Below are positions 14,674 to 22,936 of a stretch of 27,908 nucleotides of DNA, one piece after another; the first letter of the stretch is position 1; each line of letters begins with the position of its first letter. This stretch comes from JADJEI01 sp035328465 (GTDB taxonomy: Bacteria > Bacteroidota > Ignavibacteria > Ignavibacteriales > Ignavibacteriaceae), in the NCBI GenBank assembly GCA_035328465.1, contig DAOLIQ010000042.1:1-27908 (forward strand), given 5' to 3'. Both the position numbers and the translations under genes were made by a program. Below the pieces are notes generated by a model that saw only the letters and a list, made by a program, of their open reading frames with translations, ran no database searches and was not told the origin of the DNA.

Positions 14674-16939
14674 TAATGATTTTCAAAAATATTTTAACGA
14701 CCCCGAATTCAGGAATAAAAATAGATTGAAAGATAATAAAAAAATAAGCAGATGGAATTATAAAAAGATTTTTCTTGCAGGCTTTCTGTTATTATTTCTT
14801 GCCGGATCAATCTATATTTATTCCGGACTGCCTTCATTAGAAGAGCTTGAAAACCCCCGCCCAATGCTCGCAAGCAAAGTATTTACTTCTGATGGTGAAT
14901 TACTCGGACAATTTTTTATAGAGAACAGAATTGAAACTAATATAGATTCCCTGCCGGGCTTTGTAACTGATGCTTTGATTTCTACAGAAGATAGAAAATT
15001 TTTCGACCATTGGGGGGTTGACCTTGGAAGATTTTTTAAAGCGATGCTCAAAAATGTTTTTACCTTTTCCCGTGAAGGTGCTTCTACGATTACACAGCAG
15101 CTTGCAAAAAATCTCTATCAATTAAAAGAAGGTAGAGAAAATTTGCTGGACACTGGCGTACGTAAAATTCGTGAATGGCTGACTGCAATTCAAATTGAAA
15201 AAAATTTTACTAAAGAAGAAATTCTGGAATTATATCTGAATGTTTCAAACTTTGGGCGAAGTGCTTACGGAATTGAGTCTGCTGCTAAAGTTTATTTCAA
15301 TAAAAAAGCCTCTGAACTTACTCTTCCTGAAGCGGCTGTATTTATTGCTTTACTTAAATCACCCGAGTATTATGATCCTGTAAAAAATTATGAAAATTCT
15401 TTAGCAAGAAGAAATCTTGTAATGTACAATATGGTTGTTACAGGAAAACTTGACGAAAAAGAATATGAAGCATTAAAGCAGCAGCCAATTGTTTTAACCT
15501 CCGGAAGAATTAGCGGTGTAAAGAGTGAAGCTCCTTATTTTATGGAATATGTCCGCCAGCAAATGACTGCGCTGGCGACGAAGCATGGGTTTGATTTTTA
15601 TCGTGATGGAATAAATATTTATACATCTCTGGATATGCGAATGCAGAAGATTGCAAACCGTGTTGCAGCAGAACATATTAAAAAATATCAGGAATTGTTT
15701 GATAAAAATTGGAACTGGGATAAAAATAAAACTTTACTTGCCAGTTTAATTGATCAGGCAATTAAGAACAACCCGCACTATATTTCAGCAAGCAGCGATG
15801 GACAGAAAGCGAAAATTTATAATCAGTTAAAAAACCGACCAAGCTTTGTAGATTCGGTAAAGAAAGATGCTGCTACAGTTGAAGTTGGGTTTGTTGTTAT
15901 AGACCCTGCTAACGGACAGATTAAAGCTATGGTGGGTGGGGAGAACCAGGAATTTGGCAGAGGATTAAATCACGTTACCGGAATAAAGCGGCAGCCTGGC
16001 TCATCTTTTAAACCATTTGTTTATGCTACTGCACTAGAGAACGGCTACTATCCTGCTTACACATTATTAAATCAAAAATTTAATTATAACGGTTGGTCGC
16101 CGGATAATGCTGATAATGATTATACCGGATATGAAACCTTGCGCTGGGCGCTTGCAAATTCTGTTAATGTAATAACCGGAAGAATGACTATTAGTGAGAT
16201 TGCACCGCCTAACCAGGTAATCAGACTTGCTCAGAGGATGGGGGTTAAATCCACACTTGCGCCTTATCCTTCAATCGGGCTTGGTACTTCGGAACTTACA
16301 CCACTTGAGATTACCTCTGCATTCGGCACATTTGTGAATAAAGGCGTTCATGTTGATCCGATTTCGATCCTGAAAATTGAAGATAGGAACGGAGTTATGT
16401 TAGAACAATTCACCCCGGATTATACTGAAGCCCTTTCACCGCAATCCGCTTCTATAATGGTTGATATGATGCAGGATGTAATTAATTATGGAACAGGGGC
16501 GGGGGTTAGAAGATATTTCCAATACCCGGCAGCAGGAAAAACCGGCACTACACAAAACTTTTCCGATGCGTGGTTCGTGGGTTATACTCCGCAGCTTGTT
16601 GGCGGTGTTTGGGTTGGGTTTGATGATCACCGCGTAAAGTTTACTAATTGGTACGGGCAGGGCGCAAAAGCTGCTTTACCGATTTGGGCAATGTTTATGG
16701 AGGCAGCATATAAGGAGCTAAAAATTCCTCTTCAATATTTTGATCTTGATGGAAGAGTTGTGCAAGCTACTTTTTGTAGAGAGACTATGAATCTTGGTGA
16801 TCCAAGAATTGCAACAGATAACTGTCCCGAGACTTATACTGACATTATAAATGAAAAGTATTTGCCAGCGATTTGCGAAATTCATAACGGGGGAGGAAAG
16901 ATTAAGCGTGAGGATCAAAGCGGCGAGACAAGCTGGTAA
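14654..16939 (+). CDS. Class A penicillin-binding protein (PBP1A-type glycosyltransferase/transpeptidase)
   Basis: This 761-residue bifunctional peptidoglycan synthase has a cytoplasmic tail, a membrane helix (residues 39-58) and a periplasmic body. GT51 glycosyltransferase: STEDRKFFDHWGVD with catalytic Glu112, EGASTITQQLAKNLY, and RKIREWLTAIQIEKNFTKEE followed by ILELYLN. Transpeptidase: SSFK with nucleophile Ser450 and Lys453, the SVN motif in ANSVNVITG, and KTGTTQ from Lys629. All catalytic motifs are intact. The spacer between domains is modest and there is no long C-terminal extension. ATG 14654 lies inside the lpxH end (20-nt overlap). The tRNA-Leu gene follows 73 nt downstream. No terminator was seen. 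Confidence 0.95.
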   Translation: MAKKISDNDFQKYFNDPEFRNKNRLKDNKKISRWNYKKIFLAGFLLLFLAGSIYIYSGLPSLEELENPRPMLASKVFTSDGELLGQFFIENRIETNIDSLPGFVTDALISTEDRKFFDHWGVDLGRFFKAMLKNVFTFSREGASTITQQLAKNLYQLKEGRENLLDTGVRKIREWLTAIQIEKNFTKEEILELYLNVSNFGRSAYGIESAAKVYFNKKASELTLPEAAVFIALLKSPEYYDPVKNYENSLARRNLVMYNMVVTGKLDEKEYEALKQQPIVLTSGRISGVKSEAPYFMEYVRQQMTALATKHGFDFYRDGINIYTSLDMRMQKIANRVAAEHIKKYQELFDKNWNWDKNKTLLASLIDQAIKNNPHYISASSDGQKAKIYNQLKNRPSFVDSVKKDAATVEVGFVVIDPANGQIKAMVGGENQEFGRGLNHVTGIKRQPGSSFKPFVYATALENGYYPAYTLLNQKFNYNGWSPDNADNDYTGYETLRWALANSVNVITGRMTISEIAPPNQVIRLAQRMGVKSTLAPYPSIGLGTSELTPLEITSAFGTFVNKGVHVDPISILKIEDRNGVMLEQFTPDYTEALSPQSASIMVDMMQDVINYGTGAGVRRYFQYPAAGKTGTTQNFSDAWFVGYTPQLVGGVWVGFDDHRVKFTNWYGQGAKAALPIWAMFMEAAYKELKIPLQYFDLDGRVVQATFCRETMNLGDPRIATDNCPETYTDIINEKYLPAICEIHNGGGKIKREDQSGETSW

Positions 16940-16949
16940 CGAAGAATTA

Positions 16950-16980
16950 TTTCGATGTCGAAAAACTTTTCGTAACTTTG
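16950..16980 (+). promoter_or_regulatory. Candidate promoter for tRNA-Leu
   Basis: TAACTTTG (16973-16980) fits the Bacteroidota -7 consensus TAnnTTTG exactly. The -33 position, 20 nt upstream, reads TTTC rather than TTTG, one mismatch. A start near 16987 would give a leader of about 26 nt before the tRNA 5' end, to be removed by RNase P. Confidence 0.4.
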
Positions 16981-17012
16981 GGTTGGAAAAAAGTTTTAAC
17001 TAAAAATGTATT

Positions 17013-17096
17013 GCCCGAATGGCGAAATTGGTAGACGCGCTAGGTTCAGGGTCTAGTGGATGTACTTCCATGGGGGTTCGAGTCCCCCTTCGGGCA
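17013..17096 (+). tRNA. tRNA-Leu, anticodon CAG
   Basis: The 84-nt class II tRNA has a 7-bp acceptor stem GCCCGAA (17013-17019) with TTCGGGC (17089-17095) and discriminator A at 17096. The anticodon stem CTAGG/TCTAG encloses TTCAGGG, giving CAG at 17047-17049 (reads CUG). The long variable arm TGGA-TGTAC-TTCCA is typical of leucine tRNAs. The T arm is GGGGG-TTCGAGT-CCCCC. The CCA tail is not encoded. Confidence 0.97.
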
Positions 17097-17458
17097 CTGG
17101 GTTCCAATTAACAATGTACGATTTATAATAAACAATTTTGAATGAAGAATTGGCTGATTAAGTAATAATTCCTTTGGAGGTTTGCTTTTCAAATTGAAAA
17201 ATTATTTGGAGCAATAAGAACTCGAACAAAAGGAATAAGTCGCCGATGCAGAACTTGTAACACGACTCGGCAGTCGGGTAATATACAATTGTATAATAGA
17301 AGCTTTGCTCGATCTACACAATAAATTATTTTCCCAAACACTTTCCATAATAATGCTTGTCACTTTTGATGGGCTTGCACTACTATTTCATTTAAAGAGT
17401 GATACAATCTAAATCGTTCTCGTCTAAGATTATTTAATCGTTATTACCAGGATTTAAA
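17097..17458 (+). other. Intergenic region upstream of the polysaccharide operon (about 360 bp)
   Basis: This gene-free stretch lies between tRNA-Leu and the TPR gene and should hold the operon promoter. I see no TAnnTTTG with a spaced TTG. TTGCAC (17375-17380) and TACAAT (17403-17408) resemble -35 and -10 boxes, but the 22-nt spacer is too long. A small hairpin CGACT-CGGC-AGTCG is at 17263-17276. AGGA at 17449-17452 serves as ribosome site for the TTG start at 17459. No coding frame or RNA gene was recognised. Confidence 0.5.
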
Positions 17459-18094
17459 TTGAACCAAATTTACACAAGTGCATTGGAATTGGAGGAAAAG
17501 AAGTTTTTTGCTCAGGCATATGAAAATTTTCAGAAATGTTTGATGCAGGATATAGGATGTAGAGCAGAAGTGTTATTTCATAGCGGCTGGTGCCTCGAAC
17601 AACAGTTTGGAAATAGCAGCGAAGAAGCACTGATCTATTATTTAGAGGGTGCAGAAACTGGATCGGAAAATAGTTGTGCAATGAATTGCAGCTTCAGGGC
17701 AGGATGGATATTAATGCATCTGAAAAATTTCAACAAAGCATCAATCAACTTTTCAAATTCACGACGCATCGGAATAGAGCATCGACTAATCAATAATATT
17801 TTTGCAGATGCAACTTATTGGCTGGCGATTTGTCTTGAGGCTCAGAACCATTATTTAGAGGCGCTTAAACTATACAAAGAATTAGAGACTTATTCATTTG
17901 CCATAGCTCCCGAAAGTAAATGGAGGGAGATAAATTGTTTAAATCAAATTGGCTTTTATGACGAAGCACTTAAAACTTGTAACTCATTTTATTCAGTTAA
18001 ACCTGAAGGTTTTGATGAGCTTCGATTTAGTGAGTTAAGACAAAAGGTCCAAAGAGAAAAAGAAATTTTGTCACAAATTATTTTTTCACAATGA
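17459..18094 (+). CDS. Tetratricopeptide-repeat protein, first gene of the polysaccharide operon
   Basis: 211 residues of helical repeats. Units such as AYENFQKCL, EALIYYLEGAE, GWILMHLKNFNKASINF, YWLAICLEAQNHYLEALKLYKEL and CLNQIGFYDEALKTCNSF have the small/large residue spacing of TPR helices, about five repeats covering most of the protein. TPR proteins are protein-binding scaffolds; no enzyme motif is present. There is no signal peptide, so it is likely cytoplasmic. An in-frame stop at 17435 makes TTG 17459 the first possible start, and AGGA six bases upstream supports it. It ends 16 nt before the TPR-GT9 gene, which has its own N-terminal helical repeats, so the two could interact or derive from duplication. 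The role is inferred from context only. Confidence 0.8.
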   Translation: MNQIYTSALELEEKKFFAQAYENFQKCLMQDIGCRAEVLFHSGWCLEQQFGNSSEEALIYYLEGAETGSENSCAMNCSFRAGWILMHLKNFNKASINFSNSRRIGIEHRLINNIFADATYWLAICLEAQNHYLEALKLYKELETYSFAIAPESKWREINCLNQIGFYDEALKTCNSFYSVKPEGFDELRFSELRQKVQREKEILSQIIFSQ

Positions 18095-18110
18095 ATAAAA
18101 AATTAAGACG

Positions 18111-19982
18111 ATGGGCATTCAAGTATTAAATGATCCGGTCAATTTTAAATTAAAAAATATTGAATTAAAAGAATTGACCTATCTCGCTTTTACCGGGCAG
18201 TATGAATTAGTCTATCACAACTTTAAACAGTTAGACCATTGCCAAAGAAAAGTTACCGGCAGCAAAGATATTTTTAGCCAGGTGATATGGGCGGGGATAG
18301 AAAAAATCAGAAAGCTGAAATCAACACAGAATGAAGAAGCTATTCTCAATGAGAAACTTTTTGTGGCACAGGTAATTCGTCAGTTTATTGATTGCTCTAA
18401 AGAAAATAATATTTATTCCAGGGAGTTATTTAAATCGGTTCTGTATTGGAGTGACGAGTTAATAACTCTTTCTTATGTTGACGAAGCAAAGGATTATATT
18501 AATGAGATTCAGCTATTAGGGTCGAATAAATTTCCTGACTTAAATATTCATCTATTAAGCAGGCTTGCTCTGATATATGTCCGAAAGGGGAACTTAGAAA
18601 TAGCCGATAAGATTCTGACCAAATTTGCTGAAAGACCTTACCTATTAACAGAGAAAAATATAATTCCACAAATACTTTTCAATCTAAGTCAGATTGCTCT
18701 TAAATCAGGGGAAGTAGCTTATTATAAAAAATTATTGTTTCTCGGCTTAAGGCATTATTACGCAGATGTTGATGCAAGAAATCAATTTACCGGGCAAATA
18801 ACAATAAGTTATAGGAGGGCTTATAAAGTAATCCTAACAAGAGAAGTTTCTTTGTCGAATAAAATATTGTTCTTAGTTCATTGGTTATACTATAAAAAAC
18901 CTGACTATAGTAAAAGAAGATTAGGATGGATTAATGTTGCGTCAAAATATTTTGTGCTGGGTTACGTTTATTTAATCAATTACATAAGAAGGAATGAGAG
19001 TGCTTTATTAAGAAGTATTTTGAAAGAGAAAACGGCACTACGAATCTTTAATGATGCAGAAATAAACAGTTCAAATATTTCAGTAATTAATAAAGATAAG
19101 ATACTAATAACGCGTGCAATGGGGGGTATAGGTGATCTGTTAATGATGACTCCTGGGATTCATGCATTAAAGAAAAAATTCCCCCATAAAAAAATCTGTC
19201 TTGCGATTCCGCAAAGATATTTCCCTGTATTTAAGAATAATACAGATGTCACACTGCTCGATATAGAAGATGAACCGTTAAACTTTTTATCATATTATAA
19301 ATATTTCAACTTTACAGACTGTCCCGCCTCCCGCAGCGAAAGTAGAAAATCACCAAAGATTAAAAAAAATCGAATCGAAATTTTCGCAAAGGCTTGCGGA
19401 ATAAATGGAGTGTCACTTCGGTTTATGGATAAGAGACCGAAGTATTTTTTAACTGAAGAGGAAATTGTTTTTGCAAATGAATTTTGGCGACGTTTTAATT
19501 TAATAAACAAACAAGTGATTGGAGTACAACTGCATGCAGATGAAGTTTATAGAGATTATCCTTTTATGGAAGCTCTAGTAAAAAGGCTCGCTATAAAATT
19601 TAAAGTACTCGTGTTCGACTCTGTAAAGATCGAAGGATACGAATCTCAAAATATTTTAAAGATAGATTCTTTCTCGCTAAGGGAAGCATTCAGTCTTGCA
19701 GCTAAATGCAGTTTAATTGTTGCGCCGGACTCATCATTCATTCACTTTGCAGGAGCGATGGATATACCGGCACTCGGTCTTTTCGGACCAATAGACGGCA
19801 AAGTGCGAACAAAGGATTACCCCAAGGTTAAATTTATTGACGTGCGCGAAGAGCTTGGCTGTCTGCCTTGCTGGCGCAACGACAACATTGCATGCAAATT
19901 AACTAATATGAGATCGAGCGCATGTTTGGAAACGATTCCTGTTAATCGAATCATTCAAGAAGTAAACAAGATATTAATATAA
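18111..19982 (+). CDS. Family 9 glycosyltransferase (heptosyltransferase-like) with N-terminal helical-repeat domain
   Basis: 623 residues, almost twice a usual GT9 enzyme (about 350). Residues 1-325 are helical repeats of TPR character (e.g. EAKDYINEIQLLG and RLALIYVRKGNLEIADKIL). Residues 328-623 are GT9: KILITRAMGGIGDLLMMTPG with Asp342 near the presumed catalytic site, the acceptor-domain strand ICLAIP, then VIGVQLHAD, SLIVAPDSSFIHFAGAMDIP and ALGLFGP of the nucleotide-sugar domain. A Cys cluster (GCLPCW, then C about seven residues later) close to the C terminus is seen in many GT9 proteins. GT9 enzymes transfer heptose or related sugars in LPS core synthesis; here the true donor and acceptor are unknown. 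No Shine-Dalgarno precedes ATG 18111. The gene lies 10 nt from the methyltransferase. Confidence 0.9.
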   Translation: MGIQVLNDPVNFKLKNIELKELTYLAFTGQYELVYHNFKQLDHCQRKVTGSKDIFSQVIWAGIEKIRKLKSTQNEEAILNEKLFVAQVIRQFIDCSKENNIYSRELFKSVLYWSDELITLSYVDEAKDYINEIQLLGSNKFPDLNIHLLSRLALIYVRKGNLEIADKILTKFAERPYLLTEKNIIPQILFNLSQIALKSGEVAYYKKLLFLGLRHYYADVDARNQFTGQITISYRRAYKVILTREVSLSNKILFLVHWLYYKKPDYSKRRLGWINVASKYFVLGYVYLINYIRRNESALLRSILKEKTALRIFNDAEINSSNISVINKDKILITRAMGGIGDLLMMTPGIHALKKKFPHKKICLAIPQRYFPVFKNNTDVTLLDIEDEPLNFLSYYKYFNFTDCPASRSESRKSPKIKKNRIEIFAKACGINGVSLRFMDKRPKYFLTEEEIVFANEFWRRFNLINKQVIGVQLHADEVYRDYPFMEALVKRLAIKFKVLVFDSVKIEGYESQNILKIDSFSLREAFSLAAKCSLIVAPDSSFIHFAGAMDIPALGLFGPIDGKVRTKDYPKVKFIDVREELGCLPCWRNDNIACKLTNMRSSACLETIPVNRIIQEVNKILI

Positions 19983-19992
19983 AGGAAAAGTT

Positions 19993-21369
19993 ATGCTGCC
20001 ATTAAGTAAAATATGCGATGCGGCTGATTGGTTCGAGCCGGAATTTAACAGAATCATAAGAAAAGAGCTTGAAGAGCTGCCGAAGTTTCATCGAAAACAA
20101 TGGGAGTTCGCAATGATCTATTACGTTCTTGAAAAGCAAGGTTTAATACATGAAGATAAAATTGGTTTATCAGTTGGAGGGGGTTATGAGAGAGTTCTAT
20201 ATTCAATCGCAAGAAGAATTAAACATTTAACTGTTACCGATCTTTACGAAATGGGAACTACCTGGGACACTGCACGGACGGATAGTCCTGAAACCCTGAT
20301 AAAGCAGCGAATGCCGTTTAATGTGGATCTAAAAAAACTTAGCGTAGTGAATATGGATATGCGCGATTTGAAATTTTATGATAATTATTTTGACTTTTGT
20401 TATTCATCATGTTCGGTTGAACATATCGGTGCTTATGATGATTTTTTAAAACATCTTAACGAAGTTTGGAGGGTACTAAAGGAGGATGGTATTTATGTGT
20501 TTACCACAGAATTTCATTTTGGCGATGAAACTATTCAAGATCCAAATAATTATATTTTTTCTCCATCTTATCTTACAAGATTGGTAAATGAGTCACATCT
20601 GTCTGTTGATTCACAACCAATTTTATTTTTGAGCGAGCATATATCGAATTATCCATTCCCCCCCAATATTAAAAATATTTGTTCAGACGATGATAGAAAT
20701 ATTATTGATAAAATTATGATGGATTTCAATCACATAATTCTGCTTCATGGAAAGTATCCGTTTACTTCAGTAAGCCTTGTTCTAAGGAAAAAGAAAATCA
20801 AAGAACCTGCTGGATTGATATTTCATGGTTTTGATAGTAGTAAAATATTTCTCACAGATGGGACGACAAATTATAAAAACTGGATTGAAGAAAAGACAGT
20901 GTTCATCAATCCGTTTTCCTCACTGCCAAAGGGCGTATCGCGGTTCTTTCAAAATCATTCTGAGTTTTTTGAGCTGCATTTCAAAATCAACGAGGAAGAC
21001 GATACAGTTTTTCACTCAGATTATTTCTGGCTAAGCAATGGTAACAGGAATTTTAATATTCAATTAGAAATAAATTCTTTCAGCAGTGATGTTGAAAATA
21101 AAATTGAACTTAGAATTCATAGATACGCAACACTAAATGCAGTCGTAGTTGATTGCTGTAGTGATAAAATAATTGAGATAAATAATTTAAACTTAATTAA
21201 TGTGGATATGAGTGTTGAAGTGAATGAAGACTATTGCTACGCTATTCTATGTAAAAAAATATCCGGCGATTTCAAACTGAGCACTGTAAAAGTAAAAAGT
21301 TGTCTTACAAAAAATCTGACTTCTGATTCAAATCAAAAAAATAATCAAGAACTTTTAATGCAGGCGTAA
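19993..21369 (+). CDS. Class I SAM-dependent methyltransferase with large C-terminal extension
   Basis: 458 residues. The N-terminal half is a Rossmann methyltransferase: motif I IGLSVGGGYER (from about residue 58), an acidic strand end VTDLYEMG, MDMRDLKF, and motif IV/V DFCYSSCSVEHIG and HLNEVWRVLKEDGIYVFTTEF, typical of small-molecule or sugar methylases. From about residue 285 to the end lies beta-rich sequence with no motif I recognise (e.g. FELHFKINEEDDTVFHSDYF and KIELRIHRYATLNAVVVDCC). Within an ABC-export polysaccharide operon it may methylate a glycan, perhaps its growing end; that is inference. AAAGGA upstream supports ATG 19993. The stop is 2 nt before the transporter permease. A lipid or protein substrate is also possible. 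Confidence 0.87.
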   Translation: MLPLSKICDAADWFEPEFNRIIRKELEELPKFHRKQWEFAMIYYVLEKQGLIHEDKIGLSVGGGYERVLYSIARRIKHLTVTDLYEMGTTWDTARTDSPETLIKQRMPFNVDLKKLSVVNMDMRDLKFYDNYFDFCYSSCSVEHIGAYDDFLKHLNEVWRVLKEDGIYVFTTEFHFGDETIQDPNNYIFSPSYLTRLVNESHLSVDSQPILFLSEHISNYPFPPNIKNICSDDDRNIIDKIMMDFNHIILLHGKYPFTSVSLVLRKKKIKEPAGLIFHGFDSSKIFLTDGTTNYKNWIEEKTVFINPFSSLPKGVSRFFQNHSEFFELHFKINEEDDTVFHSDYFWLSNGNRNFNIQLEINSFSSDVENKIELRIHRYATLNAVVVDCCSDKIIEINNLNLINVDMSVEVNEDYCYAILCKKISGDFKLSTVKVKSCLTKNLTSDSNQKNNQELLMQA

Positions 21370-21371
21370 TA

Positions 21372-22136
21372 ATGGATTTAACTTCACTTCGCTTTTCATG
21401 GTTTTATGCTAAGAGCCAGATCAGGACAAGATACCGATATACCTTTTTAGGATTTTTTTGGAATTTTTTAGAACCGGCATTATACTTAATAATTCTTAGT
21501 CTGGTTTTTTCAGTAATAAATAAAATGAATATCAGAGATTATGCTGTCTTTCTTTTCGCAGCACTTGTTCCGTGGAGATATTTCGAAAAGGTAGTGCTAA
21601 GCACGATGGAGTCAATAGTCGGAGCTGAATGGCTGTTAAAGAAAATGTATGTCTCTCCTTTTGCGTTTCCATTGAACAGATGGATAGTTTCAAGTTTCGA
21701 TTTAATATTCTCGATGACTGCAGCATTTACACTATTTGCATTTTTAAAAGATGATTGGTCCGTTTCACTGCTAATAATTCCGCTTTCAATTATTCCATGG
21801 GCAGTAACAGGAATCGGCATAGGAATGATCTGCGCTGTACTCTTTATTTTTTTCAGAGACGTTAAACCACTGATCCAAATGTTTCTTACGCTTGTTTTTT
21901 TTACCTCCCCAATATTATTTAACAAAGATGTTTTTGCTGCCGATTCAATTCAGGGAAAGATAATGCAATGGCATCCCTTTACATATTTTGCAGAGCTTTT
22001 TCAGAAACCGATTTATTTAGGTCTATTCCCTAGCCTGAATGATTGGGTGATAACTATCTCAATCAGCATTCTGTCGCTCAGCACCGGGTATTTACTTATA
22101 AAAAAGTATAACAATAAATTTTATTATTATCTATGA
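21372..22136 (+). CDS. ABC-2 type polysaccharide export permease (Wzm-like)
   Basis: 254 residues with about six membrane segments (for example near 32-50, 60-75, 108-125, 135-160, 172-188 and 228-246). The family signature RYRYTFLGFFWNFLEPALY at the N-terminal amphipathic region, VPWRYFEKV, FRDVKPLIQMFL, FTSPILF and WHPFTYFAELF match permeases that export O-antigen or capsule glycans on undecaprenyl carriers across the inner membrane. It pairs with the ATPase 7 nt downstream. The ATG at 21372 lies 2 nt after the methyltransferase stop, with little of a ribosome site, so coupled translation is likely. Confidence 0.93.
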   Translation: MDLTSLRFSWFYAKSQIRTRYRYTFLGFFWNFLEPALYLIILSLVFSVINKMNIRDYAVFLFAALVPWRYFEKVVLSTMESIVGAEWLLKKMYVSPFAFPLNRWIVSSFDLIFSMTAAFTLFAFLKDDWSVSLLIIPLSIIPWAVTGIGIGMICAVLFIFFRDVKPLIQMFLTLVFFTSPILFNKDVFAADSIQGKIMQWHPFTYFAELFQKPIYLGLFPSLNDWVITISISILSLSTGYLLIKKYNNKFYYYL

Positions 22137-22143
22137 GGAGCAA

Positions 22144-22935
22144 ATGAAAGAAGTATTCAATCTTGAAAAAGTAGATGTTGAATTCGATAAACATTCAATC
22201 GACCGCAAAACCCTTCGCGAATTGATCGGCGCAAAACTTAATGGACAGGAGAATGAAAAAATATGTGCACTTCAGGATATATCATTAAAAATATTTGAAG
22301 GAGAACATATTGGAATTATCGGGAGAAACGGGGCGGGAAAATCCACATTGCTAAAAGTATTAACAGGAGTAATTTCTCCAAGCTGGGGGAGGGTAACGCG
22401 TACAAAAACCAAGCATATCGTTCCACTGCTTGAATTGGGGATTGGTTTTCAACCAGATTTATCGGGCAGGGAAAATTGTATGCTGGCAGGAATTCTAATG
22501 GGATATGCCCCAAAGGAGATCAAAGAAAAAATTAATGATATTATCAAATTTGCTGAACTAGAAGGTTTCATTGACGAGCCGGTTAAGAATTATTCTTCCG
22601 GAATGTACGCCCGGCTGGCATTCGCAATTGCTACGGATGTAAAACCGGAAGTACTTTTAATCGATGAGGTATTTGGAGTAGGGGATGAATTTTTTATGCG
22701 TAAATGTATCGTAAGAATGCAAAGGTTAATGAGAAATGGAAGTACAACTATTTTTGTTTCTCATAATGTTGATTTTCTCGTATCTCAATGCAGCAGATTA
22801 ATATGGATAGATAAAGGGAAAATTATTTTGGACGGTAATCCAAATCTTGTCTCTACAATTTATCGAAGTCAACAAGGACTGCAGGAAGGATTAAGTAAAG
22901 AATTTGAACCTAAAAAGAAAGTGATGGTGAGTTAG
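22144..22935 (+). CDS. ABC-type polysaccharide export ATPase, short form (Wzt-like)
   Basis: 263 residues. Walker A GRNGAGKST (Gly60-Thr68, Lys66), Q-loop region LLELGIGFQPDLSGREN, signature YSSGMYARLAFA, Walker B VLLIDE (Asp174, Glu175) and switch His in VSHN make a complete nucleotide-binding domain. The LSGREN and FGVGDEFF variants are typical of polysaccharide and teichoic-acid exporters. Only about 30 residues follow the ATPase fold, so the C-terminal carbohydrate-binding domain of long Wzt proteins (about 400 residues, recognising a modified chain end) is absent, making it KpsT- or TagH-like in length. GAGGAG before ATG 22144 is a good ribosome site. It works with the Wzm-like permease. 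Confidence 0.94.
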   Translation: MKEVFNLEKVDVEFDKHSIDRKTLRELIGAKLNGQENEKICALQDISLKIFEGEHIGIIGRNGAGKSTLLKVLTGVISPSWGRVTRTKTKHIVPLLELGIGFQPDLSGRENCMLAGILMGYAPKEIKEKINDIIKFAELEGFIDEPVKNYSSGMYARLAFAIATDVKPEVLLIDEVFGVGDEFFMRKCIVRMQRLMRNGSTTIFVSHNVDFLVSQCSRLIWIDKGKIILDGNPNLVSTIYRSQQGLQEGLSKEFEPKKKVMVS

Positions 22936-22936
22936 A

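Noticed and set aside
16948..16965. Hairpin TTTCGA-TG-TCGAAA after the penicillin-binding protein gene
   Set aside because: The loop would be only 2 nt, so it folds poorly; it is not a convincing terminator and overlaps the candidate tRNA promoter.
17263..17276. Small GC hairpin CGACT-CGGC-AGTCG
   Set aside because: No T tract follows and it is over 160 nt past the tRNA, so it is not a convincing terminator; no riboswitch or RNA motif recognised around it.
21539..21925. Open frame of 128 codons on the minus strand
   Set aside because: It is antisense to the Wzm-like permease, whose membrane-protein pattern and family motifs are clear; no promoter or ribosome site supports it.
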